A program made the position numbers and the translations under genes. Below, in pieces: positions 58,455-64,000 of a stretch of 64,000 nucleotides of DNA. The DNA is from a virus. The stretch spans positions 1 through 64,000 of the IMG/VR virus record IMGVR_UViG_3300036770_004821; one strand, written 5' to 3'. Under the pieces are notes generated by a model. The model was not told the origin of the DNA and did not search any database. It saw only the letters and a program-made list of their open reading frames with translations. Position 1 is the first letter of the stretch, and the number at the start of each line of letters is the position of its first letter.

Positions 58455-58484
58455 GCAGGGGATAGGTCGAAAACAGGGGTTATA

Positions 58485-58506
58485 GGGACACTTGCAGAAG
58501 TGTCCC
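58485..58506 (-). terminator. Stem-loop after E2-like gene
   Basis: GGGACACTT/AAGTGTCCC, 9-bp perfect stem with 4-nt loop, 9 nt after the E2-like stop. Confidence 0.55.
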
Positions 58507-58514
58507 CTGATGTA

Positions 58515-59471
58515 TCAAACCTGACCAACAATCAGTCCATCGTGAGACACAAACCACCGTTTGTTGAGTTCATCTGGAGAAGTCAGATAACCAGAGAAAA
58601 ACCCACCGTTCTTTTCGATTGTAGATTCAAACAGAGGAATCATCATAATGTGTGGTGCATCTGGAACAGACTTAAATCCAGCAGTGAGCATTTGGAAAAA
58701 TGCAGAAATATCTTCCGCAGCATCAAGAAGCATCAGAGCATCTGGACTTTCAGTGCTAAGAAGTTTCTCATTCTCCTTCTCATAAAACTCTCCATTGTCG
58801 GCAAGATACCGAGTTTCTCTTGAGTTGTCTTCAAATGCCCTCATAGGCAGAAGGTCATTATTAAATGGAGTTTCAAAGTAAGCCTCAACAATACCCCTCA
58901 GAGTTTGAGGTCTATCGTTGTCTCCCCAACAAACACCCTCGGGGTAATCTGAACAACCAAAAACATTGGCAGCCATCATTGTTTCGGTGGAATGAATGTT
59001 TCCATCGTCCCCCACCTTACCCGCAGAAAGATATGCGGTATCACCATCAAGAGAAAACTTAGAGTAATGAGTCTTCAGATGATTCAGGGCAATTCCGAAT
59101 ACCATATTGGAGAGTCGGAAGTCAATAACATCATCTTCTGCCCCGTGTCCTTCTGGGCAAGTTTGACCGTAATAACCTTCATCATACACAGCACAATGAT
59201 TCCGAAGGTCTGGATGGTCCCAATTTACATCACCCTCATCATCTTCATAGTTGGAAAGAAAGTCACAGCAATTCCTAGGACAATCATCACAGAAAGCATT
59301 GTGAAAATCATCATTATCGGGTTTTACTTCCTGATGAATGTTCTTATACCCATCAGGCATCCACGCTTTAATCCAAAGATAATCAGATACGGAGAATGTA
59401 ATTATTTCCGAACCTTTAGGTAGAGGATGAACTTTAGCCTTATTTGGTTGGTTTAGAAAAATTACAGACAT
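58515..59471 (-). CDS. E2-like ubiquitin-conjugating protein (PRTRC protein B / E2 family D type)
   Basis: A 318-aa protein from ATG at 59471. Residues ~165-210 read AANVFGCSDYPEGVCWGDND then LRGIVEAYFETPFNNDLLPM. This is the pattern of prokaryotic E2 family D (PRTRC protein B): strands, N-V, G-x-V-C-x-G with the active Cys (C181), then a helix ending F-x-T-x-F-N. A Cys-rich insert lies earlier (CDDCPRNCCDFL at 61-72, C93, C105) and may bind zinc. It sits between the JAB and E1-like genes. The longer upstream frame is rejected as it begins above the promoter TGCTACAAT (59494-59502). Confidence 0.72.
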   Translation of the reverse strand: MSVIFLNQPNKAKVHPLPKGSEIITFSVSDYLWIKAWMPDGYKNIHQEVKPDNDDFHNAFCDDCPRNCCDFLSNYEDDEGDVNWDHPDLRNHCAVYDEGYYGQTCPEGHGAEDDVIDFRLSNMVFGIALNHLKTHYSKFSLDGDTAYLSAGKVGDDGNIHSTETMMAANVFGCSDYPEGVCWGDNDRPQTLRGIVEAYFETPFNNDLLPMRAFEDNSRETRYLADNGEFYEKENEKLLSTESPDALMLLDAAEDISAFFQMLTAGFKSVPDAPHIMMIPLFESTIEKNGGFFSGYLTSPDELNKRWFVSHDGLIVGQV

Positions 59472-59493
59472 TTGTTTGGTTTCTTGTTCCAAC

Positions 59494-59499
59494 ATTGTA
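59494..59499 (-). promoter_or_regulatory. Extended -10 promoter (TGCTACAAT) for E2-like gene
   Basis: Minus strand GTGCTACAATGTTGG with -10 TACAAT at 59494-59499, 23 nt ahead of the ATG at 59471. Confidence 0.55.
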
Positions 59500-59527
59500 G
59501 CACGCATCAGGGGTAAAACTGGGATAT

Positions 59528-59553
59528 GGTGGACACTCCAAGAAGTGTCCACC
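59528..59553 (-). terminator. Stem-loop after JAB gene
   Basis: GGTGGACACT/AGTGTCCACC, a perfect 10-bp stem with a 6-nt loop, 12 nt after the JAB-domain stop. Confidence 0.6.
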
Positions 59554-59565
59554 AAAGGTATTCAA

Positions 59566-60588
59566 TCAAACAACAGTGGACATAAGGTCTTCACTTTCAA
59601 CTTCAAGATAATCATCGAGGTCTTTTACGAAATCCTCAAGTTCATCTTTAAGTTTGTAGAGAAGCATTGGATTGTCTAGATGTTGCTCCAGATAGTCGGC
59701 AAGAGTATCTGTAATGTTCCAACAGTCAATCTTATGATTAGAATTGTAGGAATTACTCCAGTAGAATGGGTCATTCTTATAATCCGTGTAATCATTACCC
59801 CAACCCAAGTTCTTAGGATTGCTATATTGAGACTTACTGTAAGTACCAGTAGATACTTTCTTCGACCAAACAACTGCTTTGATTGCTGGTTTGGTGAAGT
59901 CTACATAATTGATAACATCTGGATGAAACTCTACTCCAGGACAAGCAGAAGCATCAATCAGTTTATCAAATTGAACTTCAAACCGACGACGAGAACCAAC
60001 AACAGAAGCAGCAATTCGATATTTCATATTGGTGGTGTCAATAGAACCCACAACAATATGAATACCAGGGTCATTCAGTTCATATTTGTCATCAATAGAA
60101 CTGAAGAACGCTTCCATAGTATTATGACTATGCGAAGAACCCACAGGAATCCAACCATCAGGAGGATACTGAGTGATTTCTTCACCAGTCTCCAGGTCGA
60201 TAGAAACATCGAAATCTTCTGCTCGCACAGAAGCAGCAGAGACTTTCTGATAAGGAATCAGAAAACGATACTTAGAAGGGTCTTCTGCACTACGAAGGAT
60301 GCGAGTAGAAACTTCTACCGTATCTTGAACTTTGTCTACAAAGTAGAAACAGAGTTTGACCCACTTTGTCCACAGGTCAGCAGGAATACGGTGAATATCC
60401 TCTCGCAGTTGAAACTCCTCAAGGTGCTTATCACTAATTTCTACATTTGCATCAGGGTCATCTGCTTCTCGCAGATAGGAACCCCAAGGACCATCATATA
60501 CTTCCCACACACCATCCCTACGAGTTCGAAGAATGGTGGGAGATTGAACTTCTTGAACTTCTTGATTTTCTTCAGTAAGAGTGGTCAT
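59566..60588 (-). CDS. JAB/JAMM-domain metallopeptidase (PRTRC protein A type)
   Basis: A 340-aa protein with an exact JAMM motif: VGSSHSHNTMEAFFSSIDD gives H153, H155, S163 and D166 (H-x-H-x7-S-x2-D); the matching Glu is probably E92 in TVEVSTRILRS. The domain spans ~75-210. JAMM enzymes cut isopeptide bonds between a ubiquitin-like protein and its target or trim its C-terminal tail. The C-terminal ~100 residues (KSQYSNPKNLGWGNDYTDYK ... DYLEQHLDNPMLLYKLKDEL) are an added helical part. It lies directly after the ubiquitin-like gene. Confidence 0.85.
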   Translation of the reverse strand: MTTLTEENQEVQEVQSPTILRTRRDGVWEVYDGPWGSYLREADDPDANVEISDKHLEEFQLREDIHRIPADLWTKWVKLCFYFVDKVQDTVEVSTRILRSAEDPSKYRFLIPYQKVSAASVRAEDFDVSIDLETGEEITQYPPDGWIPVGSSHSHNTMEAFFSSIDDKYELNDPGIHIVVGSIDTTNMKYRIAASVVGSRRRFEVQFDKLIDASACPGVEFHPDVINYVDFTKPAIKAVVWSKKVSTGTYSKSQYSNPKNLGWGNDYTDYKNDPFYWSNSYNSNHKIDCWNITDTLADYLEQHLDNPMLLYKLKDELEDFVKDLDDYLEVESEDLMSTVV

Positions 60589-60612
60589 TTTGAATAATTC
60601 AGGATAGCAAAA

Positions 60613-60649
60613 TACTTCCCATTGAGGAAAAAATCCTCAATGGGAAGTA
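60613..60649 (-). terminator. 16-bp perfect hairpin between Ubl and JAB genes
   Basis: TACTTCCCATTGAGGA pairs with TCCTCAATGGGAAGTA around a 5-nt loop, 20 nt after the Ubl stop. It may attenuate transcription so that the small Ubl protein is made in excess. Confidence 0.7.
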
Positions 60650-60668
60650 GGAAAACAAAGGGAGTAAC

Positions 60669-60929
60669 TCAACCCTTGCTCTCAGAAGTTACAGCCCCCC
60701 TAATGCTCTCACCAGCACGCACAACGGTATCACCAGGCACAATCTCGGTGTTCAGAACAAAGCGGTTGATTCGACTCACATCACCCAGAGAATGACCGTA
60801 CTCACCGAACAGTTGGGAAACAGTTTTGCCACGGAACTGATCGGAAGTCAGAGTGATGCTCTCCTCGTTGAGGTACAGAGTCACAGGAGCGGTTTGGTCA
60901 GCGGTGCGGATTTGATCGAAGAAAGACAT
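60669..60929 (-). CDS. Ubiquitin-like beta-grasp protein (PRTRC protein C type)
   Basis: An 86-aa protein from ATG at 60929. APVTLYLNEESITLTSDQFR, GKTVSQLFGEYGHSLGDVSR, INRFVLNTEIVPGDTVVRAG then ESIRGAVTSESKG. Strand-strand-helix-strand-strand order with a conserved PGDTVxxGxxI turn is the beta-grasp fold as in ThiS/MoaD and PRTRC protein C. It ends in a single Gly (SKG), as needed for E1 activation without trimming. Its upstream promoter is TGCTATGAT (60992-60997). It leads a four-gene cassette with JAB, E2-like and E1-like genes. Confidence 0.75.
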   Translation of the reverse strand: MSFFDQIRTADQTAPVTLYLNEESITLTSDQFRGKTVSQLFGEYGHSLGDVSRINRFVLNTEIVPGDTVVRAGESIRGAVTSESKG

Positions 60930-60991
60930 GATAAAGAAAAGAGTAGAGGTCAAATGTTGGATGAAAGAGTCACCTTCTCACCAACCCCATA

Positions 60992-60997
60992 ATCATA
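60992..60997 (-). promoter_or_regulatory. Extended -10 promoter (TGCTATGAT) before Ubl gene
   Basis: Minus strand AAGGTGCTATGATTATGG; -10 TATGAT at 60992-60997 with TGn in front. It is about 60 nt ahead of the start, leaving a leader. Confidence 0.5.
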
Positions 60998-61124
60998 GCA
61001 CCTTAACGGTGTGATTGGGGGTGTGTGTGGACAGTTCCGAAACCGGACCTGGAGAAAGTGGTTAAGACCCTTCCCTGCCAACTGAAATCAGTATAACACG
61101 GATTGAGGGTCTCACAAGCGGGAG

Positions 61125-61148
61125 TGTGCCACTAGAACAAGTGGCACA
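61125..61148 (-). terminator. Intergenic hairpin, family copy 6
   Basis: Arms TGTGCCACT/AGTGGCACA around AGAACA, 12 nt after the stop of the 83-aa gene. Confidence 0.6.
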
Positions 61149-61160
61149 TCAGGTAAGAAA

Positions 61161-61412
61161 CTACCAAACTCCCCGTTTGATATGATAGTTACGAATTTCC
61201 TTGAAAAGGAATTCTTTCAGTTTAACATCATCAGTTTTTTCGTATGCCTCATACAGACGATTTACATAATCCTCTTGTTTGACACACTTGACTACTTTTG
61301 CTGTAGTTACACCCAGATCATTGAGAGGAGAACCTGCTTTCCTGCGAGGTTGTGAAACAGCACCAGAAGTTCTAAACTTTGTTTTTATTTTAGAAAGATT
61401 GGAAGTAGTCAT
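61161..61412 (-). CDS. Small basic hypothetical protein (83 aa)
   Basis: An 83-aa protein: TTSNLSKIKTKFRTSGAVSQ then RKAGSPLNDLGVTTAKVVKC and VKLKEFLFKEIRNYHIKRGV. A flexible basic start and a helical C terminus. Its start overlaps the next gene's stop (TAATG). No family recognised. Confidence 0.6.
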   Translation of the reverse strand: MTTSNLSKIKTKFRTSGAVSQPRRKAGSPLNDLGVTTAKVVKCVKQEDYVNRLYEAYEKTDDVKLKEFLFKEIRNYHIKRGVW

Positions 61413-61618
61413 TAGTTACAAGCAAGAATCAGATTTGCTACCCTATTTTCAGGAACAAAGTCCTGAAGTTTATCGTAAACACCTTCAAACTGTTGAATGA
61501 TGTTTGTATAATATGCAGCAAGATGAGGTTCCTCAAAAATCTCTGCGTCTTTTACTTTATAGTCAAGAGCAGAGATAATGTCTAGGATTTCACCGGAGGT
61601 CAAAGAAATAGAAGTCAT
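61412..61618 (-). CDS. Small helical hypothetical protein (68 aa)
   Basis: MTSISLTSGEILDIISALDY, KVKDAEIFEEPHLAAYYTNI then QQFEGVYDKLQDFVPENRVA. Helical hairpin of the kind I recall for small phage proteins. Overlaps both neighbours (ATGA and TAATG). Confidence 0.6.
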   Translation of the reverse strand: MTSISLTSGEILDIISALDYKVKDAEIFEEPHLAAYYTNIIQQFEGVYDKLQDFVPENRVANLILACN

Positions 61619-61779
61619 TTTTGTCCGTAAAGTTCAGTGAATACATCAGGAGAATCGAGTGCGTTCTCCATCTCTTTAAGAATTGATATTTCTCGTGCCC
61701 AGAATCCCATCTCTCCCTTTGCTTTAAGATAGTTGTTGCGAGCATCATAGAGTGCTCGTTGAATTTCTACACGGTTCAT
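61615..61779 (-). CDS. Small helical hypothetical protein (54 aa)
   Basis: MNRVEIQRALYDARNNYLKA then KGEMGFWAREISILKEMENA. One long helix-turn-helix; overlaps both neighbours by ATGA. Function unknown. Confidence 0.6.
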   Translation of the reverse strand: MNRVEIQRALYDARNNYLKAKGEMGFWAREISILKEMENALDSPDVFTELYGQK

Positions 61780-61961
61780 TTGATGTTAAAGATGTCGAAC
61801 AGTTCTTGTTGAGTCTTGGTGAAAAGAGTATCAGGTTCTGGGTAGTTGTGAACTTCCTCTTGAAGTTGCTTGTAAGTATAAAGCATATCTTGCAGAGCAA
61901 GAAGTTGCTTTTCAGTCAGGACTTCTTCGAGCATTAGAACTTGGTCAAGCATAGTTTTCAT
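61776..61961 (-). CDS. Small helical hypothetical protein (61 aa)
   Basis: MKTMLDQVLMLEEVLTEKQL then LALQDMLYTYKQLQEEVHNY. Heptad-like Leu spacing suggests a coiled coil. Part of the coupled chain 61161-62131. Confidence 0.6.
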   Translation of the reverse strand: MKTMLDQVLMLEEVLTEKQLLALQDMLYTYKQLQEEVHNYPEPDTLFTKTQQELFDIFNIK

Positions 61962-62131
61962 CAGTAATCACTCCCGTCATTTTGACATTGTTGAATCCAG
62001 TAGGAATAGCAAGGAAAGTTAAGTGGGTGGTCTTTATGTCTTTGATACCAATTAAAGGCAAGATTCAATCGGTTTTCTGGCACCTTCAAATAAGAAAGAT
62101 TAGATTGAATTGGAATGTAAGTTGTGGGCAT
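61961..62131 (-). CDS. Small hypothetical protein (56 aa)
   Basis: MPTTYIPIQSNLSYLKVPEN, LNLAFNWYQRHKDHPLNFPC and YSYWIQQCQNDGSDY. It heads the five-gene coupled chain 61161-62131 and is preceded by promoter TGCTATATTAG (62152-62162) and hairpin copy 7. No family recognised. Confidence 0.6.
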   Translation of the reverse strand: MPTTYIPIQSNLSYLKVPENRLNLAFNWYQRHKDHPLNFPCYSYWIQQCQNDGSDY

Positions 62132-62187
62132 CTGATACTCTCTCTACTCTTCTAATATAGCAGGTTTTGGAGTCTGTGCTCTTTTAG

Positions 62188-62211
62188 TGTGCCACTAGAA
62201 CAAGTGGCACA
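62188..62211 (-). terminator. Intergenic hairpin, family copy 7
   Basis: Arms TGTGCCACT/AGTGGCACA around AGAACA, 24 nt after the helicase stop and ahead of promoter TGCTATATTAG. Confidence 0.6.
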
Positions 62212-62235
62212 CAGTATAAGAGACTTACCTTGAGA

Positions 62236-63471
62236 TCAGGTAACTAGAACCTGACCCTTGACAAAGATCGTATCAACAACATTTTGAAGTTGTCGAGCAA
62301 TCTTATCACCATAGTTGTTCTGGACGGGAACAGTGATGGTGCCGAATGGTTTGCGATACAGTTCAAATTGACCGGGTTTGACCGTGCCATTTTGAATTGC
62401 TTTGCGATCATCCTTACTCATACGGATCACACGACCAATGGTCTGTGCCATTTCAATCAGGGGAAGATTGCGAAGCATAATACAATGAGTAAGTCCATGT
62501 ACGTTCATTCCTTCGGAAAGAATAGAGTAATGAAACACAATCATCTTTTTGATGGGATCATTACCACACTCTGCCATTTTGTCGAAGAATACTTCACGAG
62601 ACACTTTCTTCTTGTTGATGTAACCACCGTGCTTGCTGGTGATATGAAATACGGTAAATCCCATATCATTCAGTTGTTGAAGCAGATCACTTTCAGTGAA
62701 CATACCCCAAATTACTTTGGTGCTGGGAGAAGCAACAAGCACTTTGGGAGTGATACTATCATCAATCTCTTTGAGAATACCGATGACATTTTCCGCATCT
62801 ACAAATGCAGCATTTTCTTTTGTGCGAGTGGTTTCAGACTTATAAGTATGAACCCGAGGAGGAATGATTGAACCAGCATCCAGCAGTTCCGTAGCAGGCA
62901 CAGAAATAAGATTCTGACCGTACACACGGGTATTATTCATAGATTCTTCACTGTTCTTATACTTGGGAGTTGCGGTGAAGAAATAAGCATTTTCTGCGAA
63001 CTCGGAGATGTGAGCAACACCTACAAAGTTGCTGGGTTTGGTGCAATGATGTGCCTCATCAAAATAGACAACATCAATGTCAATTCCAGAGTCATTTACA
63101 CGACCAATGGAATTGTAGGTAGTAAAAATAAACCGATGATTTCCTGCTTCTTTTGCTGCTGCGTGATAGTTTGCGATGATGTGAGGACGGGTGGAGGATT
63201 GATGATGAGTTTCTCCACTGTGGCAATGAATATAAGTAATATCCATACCTTTCAGGTAGTCTTCAAACTCTGCAGAGAGTTGATTGGCAAGAAGAATACG
63301 AGGAGCAACGACAACAAATGTCATCGTATGCTGAGCATCAAGAATACGATGACGGGCATCCTCCATCATCACAGCAGTCTTACCACCACCAGTAGGAATG
63401 TAGACAGTACCTTTGGAGTGATTTTGAACAGCAGTCAGGGCACGTTGTTGATAAGGAAGGAGAGTGAACAT
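62236..63471 (-). CDS. SF2 DEAH-box helicase/ATPase
   Basis: A 411-aa superfamily 2 helicase from ATG at 63471. LLPYQQRALTAV (Q motif), YIPTGGGKTAVMM (motif I), VVAPRILLANQL (Ia), VVYFDEAHHCTKP (motif II), FFTATPKY (III), HYSILSEGMNV (V) and MAQTIGRVIRMS (VI) are all present. Layout resembles T4 UvsW-like and restriction-type SF2 helicases but is a short single unit. It may unwind recombination intermediates or branched DNA. Promoter TGCTATAAT (63493-63501) lies just upstream. Confidence 0.9.
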   Translation of the reverse strand: MFTLLPYQQRALTAVQNHSKGTVYIPTGGGKTAVMMEDARHRILDAQHTMTFVVVAPRILLANQLSAEFEDYLKGMDITYIHCHSGETHHQSSTRPHIIANYHAAAKEAGNHRFIFTTYNSIGRVNDSGIDIDVVYFDEAHHCTKPSNFVGVAHISEFAENAYFFTATPKYKNSEESMNNTRVYGQNLISVPATELLDAGSIIPPRVHTYKSETTRTKENAAFVDAENVIGILKEIDDSITPKVLVASPSTKVIWGMFTESDLLQQLNDMGFTVFHITSKHGGYINKKKVSREVFFDKMAECGNDPIKKMIVFHYSILSEGMNVHGLTHCIMLRNLPLIEMAQTIGRVIRMSKDDRKAIQNGTVKPGQFELYRKPFGTITVPVQNNYGDKIARQLQNVVDTIFVKGQVLVT

Positions 63472-63492
63472 AATCAATTCAAGTGTAAAGTA

Positions 63493-63498
63493 ATTATA
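63493..63498 (-). promoter_or_regulatory. Extended -10 promoter (TGCTATAAT) for helicase
   Basis: Minus strand CGTGCTATAATTAC with -10 TATAAT at 63493-63498; perfect TGn extended -10, no visible -35. Confidence 0.65.
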
Positions 63499-63582
63499 GC
63501 ACGGACCCTGCCGGACCCGTGCTTTAAGTGGACAGTCCTACGACTGGCACATCAGGATAAGAAATTAAGAATAAGTTAAGAT

Positions 63583-63909
63583 TTAGAAGATAATACTCCC
63601 AAGAGTAGGAACACCATAAGGATTACCTACAGTGCAAAAGGTTAAAGAACCCTCTACTTTTTCATTGAGTTCTTCATTGACAACTTCTTGTTGTGGTTCT
63701 TCGACTACTTTCTCTTGTGTATCAAAGATAATCAGTGTTTCGGCAGCAACTTTTGCTGCTTTAAGAGATTTGGAAAAGTGTTGAGGAGTATCAAATACAT
63801 CCATAACAACCCATTTGGTCGCATTAGATTTGCGAATGAAACCTACGGTTTCACCATTCTTCTGGATTTCGTAGTTGCCAGCAGACAGACGGGGGAAAGA
63901 GAAAGTCAT
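63583..63909 (-). CDS. Hypothetical protein (108 aa)
   Basis: From ATG at 63909: TFSFPRLSAGNYEIQKNGET then VGFIRKSNATKWVVMDVFDT and FSKSLKAAKVAAETLIIFDT, followed by an acidic E/V-rich linker and TFCTVGNPYGVPTLGSIIF. The first part is a beta-beta-beta-helix unit common in small phage proteins (GxYEIxxNGexVGxIxK ... W.V). Function unknown. Confidence 0.65.
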   Translation of the reverse strand: MTFSFPRLSAGNYEIQKNGETVGFIRKSNATKWVVMDVFDTPQHFSKSLKAAKVAAETLIIFDTQEKVVEEPQQEVVNEELNEKVEGSLTFCTVGNPYGVPTLGSIIF

Positions 63910-63911
63910 AA

Positions 63912-64000
63912 TCAATCAGCAAAGGTGGAGAGAAGTTGAAAGTCAGAGGATACTTCCTCAAACTCATAATCTACCAAATCTTCATCACCTTCCAGTCCCA
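63912..64000 (-). CDS. 3' end of a gene cut by the window edge
   Basis: Open frame enters from beyond 64000 and ends TGA at 63912-63914; 28 visible residues GLEGDEDLVDYEFEEVSSDF and QLLSTFAD. The acidic tail cannot be assigned. Confidence 0.5.
   Translation of the reverse strand, partial: GLEGDEDLVDYEFEEVSSDFQLLSTFAD

Noticed and set aside
57849-58823. 324-aa plus-strand frame opposite the E1-like and E2-like genes
   Set aside because: No start signals or recognisable motifs, biased residues, and the minus-strand genes carry clear catalytic motifs.
59680-60597. 305-aa plus-strand frame opposite the JAB gene
   Set aside because: Antisense shadow; the minus strand has the exact JAMM motif and good start.
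45257-62211. CRISPR array made of the 24-bp repeats
   Set aside because: The copies are kilobases apart, tied to gene ends and form hairpins; there are no regular spacers.
62284-63579. Long plus-strand frames opposite the helicase
   Set aside because: The minus strand has all SF2 helicase motifs; the plus frames have none.
1-64000. Photosystem or other host-derived photosynthesis genes
   Set aside because: None found; the cyanophage-like assignment rests only on structural gene type and small-gene style.

Overview
The window is part of a T4-like contractile-tailed phage (myovirus) genome. AT-rich DNA, the T4 head/neck/tail/baseplate order in the marine version (gp22-21-67-20-19-18-17-16-15-14-13 ... 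8-6-25), very large baseplate proteins, and many small proteins of a kind I associate with marine picocyanobacterial phages together suggest a cyanomyovirus-like phage or a close marine relative such as a pelagimyophage. No photosynthesis gene lies in the window, so the host stays open.

Almost every gene is on the minus strand. From 1 to 17.6 kb lie the scaffold, protease, portal, tail tube, tail sheath, both terminase subunits and neck proteins. The large terminase gene carries an in-frame intein inside its Walker A motif and is preceded by an HNH endonuclease gene. From 17.6 to 41.3 kb lies the baseplate block: a 2520-aa DUF4815-like protein, gp8, proteins of 1082 and 2998 aa, gp6 and gp25. 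From 41.3 to 43.6 kb are small genes and a glycosyltransferase-like gene. From 43.6 to 46.2 kb DNA is mostly non-coding, rich in inverted and direct repeats, with two plus-strand sigma70-like promoters. A plus-strand GIY-YIG endonuclease gene follows.

From 47 to 64 kb is a dense array of small genes, higher in GC to the eye. They are separated by a recurring cassette of stem-loop, extended -10 promoter (TGCTATAAT-like) and start codon. This region holds a Dam-type methyltransferase overlapping a MutH/Sau3AI-like nuclease, an intact ArdA-like antirestriction gene plus a second ArdA broken into divergent halves, an HD hydrolase of the SpoT type, a DUF2786 protein, an SF2 helicase, a tRNA-like element, and two copies of a structured RNA-like element.

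The main find is at 57.7-60.9 kb: four adjacent genes for a ubiquitin-like protein, a JAB/JAMM peptidase, an E2-like protein and a ThiF/E1-like enzyme. This is a complete-looking ubiquitin-like conjugation cassette of the PRTRC/Bil type carried by a phage, next to other genes that deal with host defence.
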